Of a stretch of DNA of 64,000 bases, positions 7,925 through 16,010 are shown one piece after another; position 1 is the stretch's first letter; every line of letters starts with the position of its first letter. Made by a program: the position numbers and the translations under genes. The notes beneath the pieces are model-generated. The model worked only from the letters and a program-made list of their open reading frames with translations, made no database searches and was not told where the DNA came from. The stretch is from RGIG8748 sp045539515 (GTDB lineage: Bacteria; Bacillota; Clostridia; UMGS1810), in NCBI GenBank assembly GCA_045539515.1, contig JAZQFN010000009.1, forward strand, positions 10,683 through 74,682. The letters are read 5' to 3'.

Positions 7925-9079
7925 TTAAAGTCCAAGATTATCCATTAATTTAGAAACATTATCAATCTTGTTTTGGTCAAGCTTCGCAGTTTGTTTTACA
8001 ATTTCCATTTGCTTTCGACCCTTATCTTTGAAGATTATTCTTCCCCAGCGCACAACCTCAAATACAGGCGTAAGTATGGGGTGAGCTTTTACTGTGGGAT
8101 ACATAATTTCAAGCTCTTTACGGGATATGAATATTCTGGATATAATTAATTTTAACTTTGACTTATTTTTGGAACGGTTTCTTGCCACTTGATTTTCTAT
8201 GCTTCCGTAGGCACCGGCGCCAAAAACATACTCTGCCATAAGTTCGGATGTTTCATCGTGTTCCATAGTACCAAACCACATATGAGCTACATCGAATATC
8301 TTATTGGTAAAGATTTCAAGACCGGCTTGGGAAATAAGCTCAATAAAGGCATCTTTATCGTAACCAAATTTTTCCTCCAGTATAGCCAAATCAAGAAATG
8401 GACGAATACCACAACCACCCGAGCGAACGTGTTTTGCCATATGAACTATGTGATAGAACATAAAGAAAGCTTTGTCAAGCTCGTGCTTGTAGGTAAACCC
8501 TTCGCAAGGGGTAGCGTATTGCCAGACTTTGTCGAGCTGATTCTTCTCATCGAAATTGTGTTCAAACAATGTGTGGTGAAGTTCTATTTCAATGTTTGCA
8601 GGTGACCAAAAGCTAATATCATGACCGCATTTGTCATTATACTTAAATCCAAGCTCATTTTCCAGTAATTCTCTGGCCTTCTTCAAGTCCTCTTTATGGA
8701 TGAGTACATCTATATCACAACTTGTGCGCATTTCAGGCTTTGGGTAATACTCTCTTATAACAGACCCTTTAAGGGGGATGTGAACTATACCATCATTTTC
8801 AAAAAGTCGGCATATGCTTTCCAAGTCAAATTTAAGTGCCTCATAGCGATACACGGTGGCAAGCTGTTCATTAAAGAAAGCTGCCTTTATCTCTGATGAA
8901 AGCAAACCAAGCTTTGACAATGCAGAAGCAACAATATAGCCAACATCTGTTTTTAATGCAAGGTCATAAACTTCTTTCACAAGTTCTTCGCTTACACACG
9001 AAAGCAAGGCATAGTCTACATCGATGCCAAACACTTCGTAACGGATCAATTCAATTGTAAGCTTCTGTGAAAGGTTCAT
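7925..9079 (-). CDS. Nucleotidyltransferase family protein (NTP_transf_5-like)
   Basis: A 384-residue protein resembling the uncharacterised nucleotidyltransferase family PF14907. The recognisable stretch is PLKGSVIREYYPKPEMRTSC followed by DIDVLIH, giving the K, G-S and DID pattern of the polymerase-beta superfamily, with a later EIELHHTLFE strand carrying the third acidic region. Such proteins occur in polysaccharide and lasso-peptide clusters, where their substrate is mostly unknown. It is the last gene of the locus, 12 bases after the UDP-glucose dehydrogenase gene. Confidence 0.75.
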   Translation of the reverse strand: MNLSQKLTIELIRYEVFGIDVDYALLSCVSEELVKEVYDLALKTDVGYIVASALSKLGLLSSEIKAAFFNEQLATVYRYEALKFDLESICRLFENDGIVHIPLKGSVIREYYPKPEMRTSCDIDVLIHKEDLKKARELLENELGFKYNDKCGHDISFWSPANIEIELHHTLFEHNFDEKNQLDKVWQYATPCEGFTYKHELDKAFFMFYHIVHMAKHVRSGGCGIRPFLDLAILEEKFGYDKDAFIELISQAGLEIFTNKIFDVAHMWFGTMEHDETSELMAEYVFGAGAYGSIENQVARNRSKNKSKLKLIISRIFISRKELEIMYPTVKAHPILTPVFEVVRWGRIIFKDKGRKQMEIVKQTAKLDQNKIDNVSKLMDNLGL

Positions 9080-9091
9080 ATTAGCTCCTAA

Positions 9092-10276
9092 TTAATCTCT
9101 GAAATATAAATCTCTTGTATATACTTTATCTAAAACATCGGAAATTTCTTCGTTATATCTGTTTGCAAGTATTACGTCGGAAATTTCTTTAAATTCTTCT
9201 ATATCACGGATAACTCTGCTGTTAAAAAACTTATCGTCACGCATGGTAGGTTCATATACTACAACCTCTATACCCTTTGCCTTGATTCGTTTCATAACAC
9301 CCTGAATAGAGCTCTGTCGGAAGTTATCGGAATTTGCCTTCATAGTAAGCCTGTAAATACCAACTACAGAAGGATTCTTTGATATTATCTGATCTGCTAT
9401 AAAATCCTTTCGGGTAGTATTGGCATCAACTATGGCGCCAATAAGATTCTGGGGCACATCATCGTAATTTGCCCTTAACTGCTTGGTATCCTTTGGCAGA
9501 CAGTAACCGCCGTAACCAAAAGAAGGATTGTTGTAGTGATTGCCTATTCTTGGATCAAGGCAAACTCCTTCGATTATAGACTTTGTGTCAAGACCCTTGG
9601 TTTCTGCATAGGTATCCAATTCGTTAAAGTAGGCAACTCTTAATGCAAGGTAAGTATTGGCAAAGAGCTTTATAGCCTCTGCTTCGGTAAGATTTGGATA
9701 CAAAACATCCACGTTTTCCTTTAGCGCCGCATCTTTAAGCATATTGGCAAAGGTTTCTGCAGCTTTTTCGAGTCGTGCATTGCCGGTGGGAACACCCACA
9801 ATTATACGGCTGGGATAGAGATTGTCATAAAGAGCATGACCTTCTCTTAAAAATTCAGGACTGAAAAGAATGTTGTCACAATTAAACTTTTTGCGAATAG
9901 CTTTTGTATAACCTACCGGAACAGTCGACTTGATAACCATTACAGCATCAGGATTTGCAGATATAACCTGCTCTATTACGCTTTCCAATGCGGAAGTATC
10001 AAAATAATTTTTGTTGGGGTCATAATTTGTAGGTGCGGCAATTACAACATATTCCGCATCGGCATAAGCCTTGTCGCCATCGGTTGTTGCCGCAAGATTA
10101 AGGGGCTTATTTGCCAGATAATCCTCAATCTCCTTATCCACTATGGGAGATTTTTTGTTATTAATAAGTTCAACTTTTTGAGGTATGATATCAACCGCCG
10201 TAACTTCATGCTTTTGAGAAAGCAACACCGCAATTGACAAACCTACATATCCTGTACCTGCTACTGCTATTTTCAT
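9092..10276 (-). CDS. ugd: UDP-glucose 6-dehydrogenase
   Basis: Oxidises UDP-glucose to UDP-glucuronate with two NAD+. The 394 residues show an N-terminal Rossmann fold (MKIAVAGTGYVGLSIAVLLS), the acyl-intermediate Cys in FGYGGYCLPKDTKQL near residue 260, and the C-terminal UDP-binding domain. The length is that of short bacterial enzymes. With the adjoining epimerase, nucleotidyltransferase and uronate-kinase-like genes it forms a UDP-uronic-acid supply block. UDP-ManNAc dehydrogenase is less likely given the overall similarity to short Ugd enzymes. Confidence 0.88.
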   Translation of the reverse strand: MKIAVAGTGYVGLSIAVLLSQKHEVTAVDIIPQKVELINNKKSPIVDKEIEDYLANKPLNLAATTDGDKAYADAEYVVIAAPTNYDPNKNYFDTSALESVIEQVISANPDAVMVIKSTVPVGYTKAIRKKFNCDNILFSPEFLREGHALYDNLYPSRIIVGVPTGNARLEKAAETFANMLKDAALKENVDVLYPNLTEAEAIKLFANTYLALRVAYFNELDTYAETKGLDTKSIIEGVCLDPRIGNHYNNPSFGYGGYCLPKDTKQLRANYDDVPQNLIGAIVDANTTRKDFIADQIISKNPSVVGIYRLTMKANSDNFRQSSIQGVMKRIKAKGIEVVVYEPTMRDDKFFNSRVIRDIEEFKEISDVILANRYNEEISDVLDKVYTRDLYFRD

Positions 10277-10429
10277 AAGAACACTCCTTCATTACAAATA
10301 TATTTTCTGCCGCAGTATACGACAAATATACCCTGCGATTCCGTTCTCACGAATATTGCAAGATTTTAATATCTGCTTTAAGTCCCTATGGTGTGTCCTA
10401 TGGCAACTTTTTGCAGTTACTTTATTTAA

Positions 10430-11518
10430 TTATACATTATAAAACTTTTTGTACCAAATTGCAAATTTTCTTAAGCCTTCTCTTAAGGAAGTGTTGGGTT
10501 TAAAGCCTAGATCCCTTTCCAAAGCAGACGTATCCGCATAAGTCACAGGAACATCTCCCGGCTGCATGGGAACAAGCTCCTTATGAGCTTCAAAATCATA
10601 GTCCTCCGGCAAAACTCCTGCTGAGATAAGTTCCTCACGAAGTATATCCACAAAATCAAGAAGATTTTCAGGATTGCTGTTACCTATGTTGTAAACTCTG
10701 TATGGTGGAAGCGGAAGTCCGTCTTCACCGTTTTCCTTTATAGGAGCATTTGCCATAACACGGCTTACACCCTCAACAATGTCATCCACGTAGGTAAAGT
10801 CACGCTTGCAGTTACCGTAATTGAAAATCTGTATTGTTTCGCCTTTAATGAGCTTGTTTGTAAATCCAAAGTACGCCATATCGGGTCTGCCTGCAGGTCC
10901 GTAAACAGTGAAGAATCTTAAGCCGGTAGATGGAATATTGTAGAGCTTACTGTAGGAATGAGCAAGAAGCTCATTTGACTTCTTTGTAGCGGCATAAAGG
11001 GAAACGGGATTGTCCACCTTATCGTCGGTACTGTAGGGCACTTTTTTATTACTGCCGTACACACTGGAGCTTGATGCATACACAAGATGCTCTACTCCCT
11101 TTTCGCCATTATCGTAGGAATGACGGCAAGCCTCAAGTATGTTGTAAAAACCTATGAGGTTTGATTCTATGTACACATCGGGATTGGATATGGAATAGCG
11201 GACACCTGCCTGGGCGGCAAGGTTTACTACCACATCAAATTTGTATTCATTAAAAATACTGTCTATAAGTGCTTTATCAGCAATATTCCCCTTAATAAAT
11301 ATCCATTTGGAGGAAGAAGTTTTTGTGGCATCCGCAATTTCTCCAAGGCGGAAATCCTTTAACGAAACATCATAATAATCGTTCATATTGTCCATACCAA
11401 CTATGGTACTTCCAGAAAGTTCATTTAAGAGCTTAAGCACAAGGTTTGCGCCTACAAATCCTGCAGCACCGGTAACAAGTATGGTTTTTTTATTTAAATC
11501 TACATTTGGTGTAAGCAT
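10430..11518 (-). CDS. NAD-dependent sugar epimerase, UDP-glucuronate 4-epimerase-like
   Basis: A 362-residue extended SDR enzyme. TGAAGFVGANLVLKLL is the NAD-binding loop, ASSSSVYG supplies the catalytic Ser region and YAATKKSNE the Tyr-xxx-Lys pair. The NDYYDVSLKDFRL stretch after beta-2 and the TGLRFFTVYGPAGRPDMAYF stretch resemble CapI/LpsL UDP-glucuronate 4-epimerases, which make UDP-galacturonate. The 153-base gap before ugd contains a small CGCAG/CTGCG hairpin and no gene. Confidence 0.85.
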   Translation of the reverse strand: MLTPNVDLNKKTILVTGAAGFVGANLVLKLLNELSGSTIVGMDNMNDYYDVSLKDFRLGEIADATKTSSSKWIFIKGNIADKALIDSIFNEYKFDVVVNLAAQAGVRYSISNPDVYIESNLIGFYNILEACRHSYDNGEKGVEHLVYASSSSVYGSNKKVPYSTDDKVDNPVSLYAATKKSNELLAHSYSKLYNIPSTGLRFFTVYGPAGRPDMAYFGFTNKLIKGETIQIFNYGNCKRDFTYVDDIVEGVSRVMANAPIKENGEDGLPLPPYRVYNIGNSNPENLLDFVDILREELISAGVLPEDYDFEAHKELVPMQPGDVPVTYADTSALERDLGFKPNTSLREGLRKFAIWYKKFYNV

Positions 11519-11528
11519 ATTATTTCTC

Positions 11529-12266
11529 CTATTTCACTGTAATTCCTTTATATTCCTTTTGCACTTTTTCATAACTTTCAAGATTTCCAATGTCGTAACG
11601 GCTACCGGGCATAGGCATAGCGTTAACTTCTGTCTTTTTGCAAAGCCAGGAAACAAAGCTGCCGGGGGCATCCGTTCCGCAACCGTCCTTTACTGCCACA
11701 TCAATATTTGAAATATCATCGTACTTGTAAATATAGAAAGGTGGGCAACACCAATTTGACTTGGGGTTTGCAGGTTTCTCTTCCATACTGATTATCGTAT
11801 CACCTTCAAGCTCTAAAACGCCTGTTTTGGAGAGTTTCTTTTCATCAGCTTCAAAATAACGCATTACACAGCTTGTGCCTTTGGTTACGGCATAATCTAC
11901 GAACTTATTTAAAGAAAAGTCCAGGACATTGTCGCCGGCTATAATAAGTACATCATCTTTTATGGCAAGTTTATCCATTGCAAACTTAATATCCATAACT
12001 GCACCAAGGCGGGTTTCGTTGGTGCTTGTACCGTCATCAACCACGGTAATTTTGTAGTCCTTGGTTTTTGCCCAATCTTCAAAGTGATGAGCAAACTTAT
12101 GATTTGATATTACAACAAATTTCGAAACTACACCGCCGGACACAATGTCGTCGGTAAGATGGTCCAATATGGTCTTATCCCCTACCTTTAAAAGGGGCTT
12201 GGGGAAGTTTTCTGTAAGAGGATAGAGCCTTGTGGCATATCCTGCAGCAAGAATTAAACAAATCAT
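11529..12266 (-). CDS. Sugar-1-phosphate nucleotidyltransferase
   Basis: A 245-residue NTP_transferase fold enzyme that would couple a sugar-1-phosphate to a nucleotide. It starts MICLILAAGYATRLYPLTEN, the G-x-G-T/A-R-L signature, with the usual KPLL lysine and a DNVLDF metal-binding Asp. It is a close paralogue of the protein at 35004-35735; the two share AAGYATRLYPLT and the same length. Lying between an epimerase and a galacturonokinase-like gene, it may make UDP-galacturonate from galacturonate-1-phosphate; that is inference. Confidence 0.85.
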   Translation of the reverse strand: MICLILAAGYATRLYPLTENFPKPLLKVGDKTILDHLTDDIVSGGVVSKFVVISNHKFAHHFEDWAKTKDYKITVVDDGTSTNETRLGAVMDIKFAMDKLAIKDDVLIIAGDNVLDFSLNKFVDYAVTKGTSCVMRYFEADEKKLSKTGVLELEGDTIISMEEKPANPKSNWCCPPFYIYKYDDISNIDVAVKDGCGTDAPGSFVSWLCKKTEVNAMPMPGSRYDIGNLESYEKVQKEYKGITVK

Positions 12267-12299
12267 TTTATCACTCTATTCAATATGTATTCAAAATAA

Positions 12300-12392
12300 A
12301 GAATGGGCAGCGCCTATACAACGGCTACCACACAGGCAGCTTATGCTTTAAATTTGCGCACATTGTATAGGGCTTACCCGCCCATAAACATT
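12300..12392 (-). other. Structured intergenic region, possible RNA element or complex terminator
   Basis: On the minus strand a long closing stem brings TGGGCGGG...CCCTATACAA together with TTGTATAGG...TGCCCA. Inside is a hairpin GCTGCC-TGTGT-GGTAGC and a GCGCAAATTTAAAGC strand. A T-rich segment (TTCTTTATTTTG) follows on the 3' side, just before the nucleotidyltransferase gene. It could terminate the DUF3800 transcript or regulate the downstream gene. I could not match a named riboswitch. Confidence 0.45.
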
Positions 12393-12449
12393 ATATGTCT
12401 TTACAAGTTAATTATACTCAACACCAAACCATTTGTCAAGAAAAAGTTT

Positions 12450-13136
12450 TCATTGAGCAATATCATTCGGATATACTAACACTTTTTTCAGCTTACTTTT
12501 AATCATATTATAACATCGCTCTTTACCACGTTCGTAATAAACATATACAGCGTTCGCAATAAAATCAGCAGCTTGAATCACATATGCATCCGTTGCATTT
12601 GAATTTACAAATTGCACACTTATATCTGTGTCAATTCCTCGTTCATATAAAATGCCCAATTTAATATATTCCAAAAACGAATTCTTAGAATGCACTTTAA
12701 CCGTATGATTGTCTATCCAAATATTTAATTTTTTCTCATTTAATTCTTCGTCAATCAAAGAATCAATAAGTAATTTGCACGCATAATTATATAATAAATT
12801 TTTCTCATTAAGCAATGATTGATTTATATTCTCTAAGTCTAAAACAACATATGAAATACTAATATCCTTCTTGCAAATTAATTCAACAATATGCTCTTTG
12901 ACACCTGCGGGAGCCTTACTTGATTTAAGTTCACAGCCATTAAACTTAACGTCAGAATACTTCCTTTTTGCAATGTGTAATTGTCTTTTCATTACATTAT
13001 GAATTTCTTTAGGATTACTTGTTTCTATACATGCAATAACAAAATATCTGCCATCCTTACCCAAATTGCCAGATTCATCAAAAATAAAAGTTTTATCTTT
13101 TGTAGTTAAATCCAATACATTCACCACGCAAAACAA
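12450..13136 (-). CDS. DUF3800 domain-containing protein
   Basis: A 228-residue protein matching the DUF3800 family by its opening FIFDESGN (conserved Asp-Glu) and a late TDAYVIQAADFIANAVYVYY stretch with the conserved Asp, as in RNase H-like folds. DUF3800 proteins are often phage- or defence-associated, but function is not established. It is unusually AT-rich compared with flanking genes and has no biosynthetic logic here, so it looks inserted. The start is unclear: only TTG or GTG codons are available (13136, 13127 or later) and no strong ribosome site precedes them. Confidence 0.8.
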   Translation of the reverse strand: MFCVVNVLDLTTKDKTFIFDESGNLGKDGRYFVIACIETSNPKEIHNVMKRQLHIAKRKYSDVKFNGCELKSSKAPAGVKEHIVELICKKDISISYVVLDLENINQSLLNEKNLLYNYACKLLIDSLIDEELNEKKLNIWIDNHTVKVHSKNSFLEYIKLGILYERGIDTDISVQFVNSNATDAYVIQAADFIANAVYVYYERGKERCYNMIKSKLKKVLVYPNDIAQ

Positions 13137-13212
13137 TCAACATATTAATTACTAGTTTAATTATAGCATAAGTTTTTCACAAAATAAAGTGGTTAAATAA
13201 AACTTGTAATTA

Positions 13213-14385
13213 TTATAATTTGACACCGTCTGCACTATCGCAAAAATGAACTGAAAAATTATCTTTAAGCTCGGGGAATTCACTTAAATATTCTTCGGTA
13301 ACTTTAGCTTCAATGCTTTCGCAGAAAGCAGGGTCCACAAGTGCCATACAGCAGCCTTTAAAGCCTGCACCGGAGAATCTTCCGCCGTAGATACCGTCTG
13401 TTTTAAGCATAATTTCATAAAGCTTAATTAATTCCGGAGAACCGGTTTCCCAGCTATGTATGGAAGAATAACCGCTTTCAAAAGAAAGTTTGCCGTATTC
13501 TTCAATATCTCCCCTGCGCCATGCAGATGCTGCCTTCTCTACCCTATCCATTTCGCTATACCAATGCTGTGCTCTATTGCGCCAGGTTTCGGGGAGCTTG
13601 TCTTTGTGCTTTTCAAAAACAGAAACAGGAACATCCCTAAGGAAGGTTTCGTCAAATTTTCCATAGTCCATACCTTCGTACGCCATAAGAGCATATGCGG
13701 CACTCTTTAATTCATCGATACGCATATTGTACTTGCTGCCGGCAAGGTTTCTTTCAACACCGGAAAAGAATATAGCTATCTTGTAGGGCTTCATATCGGA
13801 AGGTGTTTCAATAAGCTCATAGTTATCGTCTTTGGTATCAAGGTACAAAAGACAGTCTTTTTTAGAGAACACTTCACAACTTTGGTCAAGCTTACCGCAA
13901 CCTACGCCAACGTATTTATTTTCGGCTTCTTTGGCGGTAAGTATCATTTCCTGCTTAGAAAGACGGATTCCGTTTACTTTGCATAATGCAGAAAGAAAAG
14001 AAATAATTACGGCAGCCGAAGAAGAAAGACCGCCAATGGGAAGTGTACCTTCTATAACACCGCAAAGTCCCACATGGAGAGGGTGGCGGCGCTGAAGGGC
14101 AATGGTTGCGCCCCTTAAATAGTCTGCCCAGTCGCATTCTTTAACCTTGGGAGTGCTGTCAATATGCCATTGAGCACGCTTGTCGAATTGCATGGAGCAA
14201 AGCTCAATGATGCCGTTCTGCTTGGGATGATAGGCAATGTGTATGCCTCTGTCTATGGCAAGACCGGTTATTTTGCCAAGGTTGTGGTCTACATGTGCAC
14301 CTACCGGACAAATACGGTACGGGCAAAACGCCACACCCTGGGGTTCTTTTTTGTATATTTCGTTAAATTTTTGTGTGCAGGTCAT
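13213..14385 (-). CDS. GHMP sugar kinase, galacturonokinase-like (annotators may call it galactokinase)
   Basis: A 390-residue GHMP kinase that phosphorylates C1 of a galactose-type sugar. Motif 1 is CPYRICPVGAHVDHN, motif 2 GGLSSSAAV and motif 3 YGGRFSGAGFKGCCMAL. True galactokinases have GRxNLIGEHxDY; the version here, together with DWADYLRGATIALQ and VGVGCGKLDQS, instead resembles plant galacturonokinase as I remember it. That fits the neighbouring UDP-uronate genes. The ATG at 14385 is chosen over the upstream TTG because AGAAAGGG lies 12 bases before it. Confidence 0.75.
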   Translation of the reverse strand: MTCTQKFNEIYKKEPQGVAFCPYRICPVGAHVDHNLGKITGLAIDRGIHIAYHPKQNGIIELCSMQFDKRAQWHIDSTPKVKECDWADYLRGATIALQRRHPLHVGLCGVIEGTLPIGGLSSSAAVIISFLSALCKVNGIRLSKQEMILTAKEAENKYVGVGCGKLDQSCEVFSKKDCLLYLDTKDDNYELIETPSDMKPYKIAIFFSGVERNLAGSKYNMRIDELKSAAYALMAYEGMDYGKFDETFLRDVPVSVFEKHKDKLPETWRNRAQHWYSEMDRVEKAASAWRRGDIEEYGKLSFESGYSSIHSWETGSPELIKLYEIMLKTDGIYGGRFSGAGFKGCCMALVDPAFCESIEAKVTEEYLSEFPELKDNFSVHFCDSADGVKL

Positions 14386-14420
14386 ATGATATAACAACCC
14401 TTTCTATACTATCTTTAAAG

Positions 14421-14969
14421 CTATTCAACCCTATTGTTTATATATGCCTCTGTTGCATTATCACGATGAATTATTTTACCGGGGTTTCCTATTACAATTG
14501 AATGTGATGGCACATCAAAGTTAACATAAGCTAATGGTGCAATGAGAACATCATCACCAATGGTAACATTTCCTACAATTACAGCATTAGTTCCAATCCA
14601 TACATCATTACCTATTGTTGGATAGCCCTTGTTCTTTCCACGATTTGTCTGTCCTATAGTCACACCTGTTGCAATATTACAATTCTTACCGATTTTTGCT
14701 TTGGAATTGATAATAATGCTTCCGCAATGCCCTAAATAAAGCCCCTCACCTATTTGCGTATCTGCAGGAATCTGAATTCCGGTTTTTTGGGATAACTTAA
14801 GTAATTTGTAATGATAATACTTTCTCTTAAGCCCTTTTTTAGAAGTTTGCACCATCCTGAGATAATACAAATATTTAATCTGCAATGGTAACAACATGGT
14901 ATTTTTTAAATTCTTTCTTCCATATCTTTGTAAATCTTTAAGAACAATGCTATTTGTTTTCATAATCAT
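14421..14969 (-). CDS. Left-handed beta-helix acetyltransferase (serine acetyltransferase-like)
   Basis: About 182 residues with hexapeptide repeats (IGEGLYLGHCGSIIINSKAK, IGKNCNIATGVTIGQ, IGNDVWIGTNAVIVG) of the LbH acetyltransferases related to CysE. The N-terminus is short and basic and lacks the CysE helical domain, which points to polysaccharide O- or N-acetylation. The repeat His in GHCGS is the likely catalytic residue. GGGAAAGGTG lies 5 bases before the chosen ATG; an ATG two codons later is also possible. Confidence 0.8.
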   Translation of the reverse strand: MIMKTNSIVLKDLQRYGRKNLKNTMLLPLQIKYLYYLRMVQTSKKGLKRKYYHYKLLKLSQKTGIQIPADTQIGEGLYLGHCGSIIINSKAKIGKNCNIATGVTIGQTNRGKNKGYPTIGNDVWIGTNAVIVGNVTIGDDVLIAPLAYVNFDVPSHSIVIGNPGKIIHRDNATEAYINNRVE

Positions 14970-15039
14970 TAGCACCTTTCCCTTAACACTTAAAACTCAT
15001 TTGTCATATCAACTTAATTCGTATCTTTTCCATTCCCAT

Positions 15040-15996
15040 TCACATCTGTCTATCTAAATTACAATACACCTTTTCAATGGAAAATCTCTTAGAAACAGGG
15101 ACAGTAGTCTTTTCTTTCGGCATACCTATGCCAAGCATTACAACCAACTGCTCGTCACCGGGAATGCCATATTTTTTCCTGAAATCATTATATAACTTGT
15201 CCGGGTATAAATTTCTCTGAACCACACAAGCTGCCACACCCAAAGCATGAAGAGATAACGTCAAGTAGCCTGCAAACATAGATGCACTTACCGCAAACTG
15301 ATTTTTTTCGCCGGGTCTGTATGCAGACTGAACACCGGTAATAAGCAAAAACTTATCTACATCCTGTGCAAAACCGCCAATTCCTTCAAGATTACCCATT
15401 GAATCAAGATAAGCTTTACCGGATATGGAATAAATCCTTACCGCTTGTCTGTTGCAAGCAGACGGTGAACGTTGAGCAAGCTTTATTGCTTCTATAATGG
15501 TTTCTTCCGGAACTTCTTCTCCGGAAAACTCTCTTACACTGTGTCTGGTATTAAAAAGAAGCCTAATGTTGTCAATATCAAAAGAAGCCTCCGCTTTTTT
15601 AAATTCAAGTGTACCGCCGCTTGTATTTTCATTATCACCCAATTTATCTCTGAGCTTTTGGCACCTGTCTTTTACAAACAGAATATCTTCATTTGTGAAA
15701 GACTTTTCATTATGGTATTTAACATAAGCTTCCACAGCATCCACAACAAAAAACAAAATTTCTTTTTCATCGGTAAGCTTAACATAGCTATCCACCAACG
15801 AAAACATTTCTTTCATCTTTGCAATACCAAAACCGAGCCTGGGGTTTTCTATAGATAACCCCTTTTCTATAGAATGCACATTTCGTACAATTTCGGCTTC
15901 TAATCGGTTCTTAGAATACTTGGTATTTTTTTGTATATCAATATTATGATTTCTTTCTTTCCAAAAAGCTCGTAGGGCATATATGAATTTACGCAT
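15040..15996 (-). CDS. Nitroreductase family protein
   Basis: A 318-residue protein with an N-terminal ~120-residue helical extension and a C-terminal FMN-binding nitroreductase domain. Signatures are RHSVREFSGEEVPEETI, AQRSPSACNRQAVRIY for FMN and substrate binding, and a final GIGMPKEKTTVPVSKRF. Similar extended nitroreductases occur in clostridial capsule loci next to pyruvyl transferases, where a redox step is presumed but unproven. Cytoplasmic. Confidence 0.8.
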   Translation of the reverse strand: MRKFIYALRAFWKERNHNIDIQKNTKYSKNRLEAEIVRNVHSIEKGLSIENPRLGFGIAKMKEMFSLVDSYVKLTDEKEILFFVVDAVEAYVKYHNEKSFTNEDILFVKDRCQKLRDKLGDNENTSGGTLEFKKAEASFDIDNIRLLFNTRHSVREFSGEEVPEETIIEAIKLAQRSPSACNRQAVRIYSISGKAYLDSMGNLEGIGGFAQDVDKFLLITGVQSAYRPGEKNQFAVSASMFAGYLTLSLHALGVAACVVQRNLYPDKLYNDFRKKYGIPGDEQLVVMLGIGMPKEKTTVPVSKRFSIEKVYCNLDRQM

Positions 15997-16010
15997 TCTT
16001 TTCGCCTCCG

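Noticed and set aside
12300..12392. Possible tRNA or SRP RNA
   Set aside because: There is no acceptor-stem/T-loop pattern of a tRNA and no GGAA-loop/GCAGC pattern of SRP RNA; it is kept only as an unnamed structured element.
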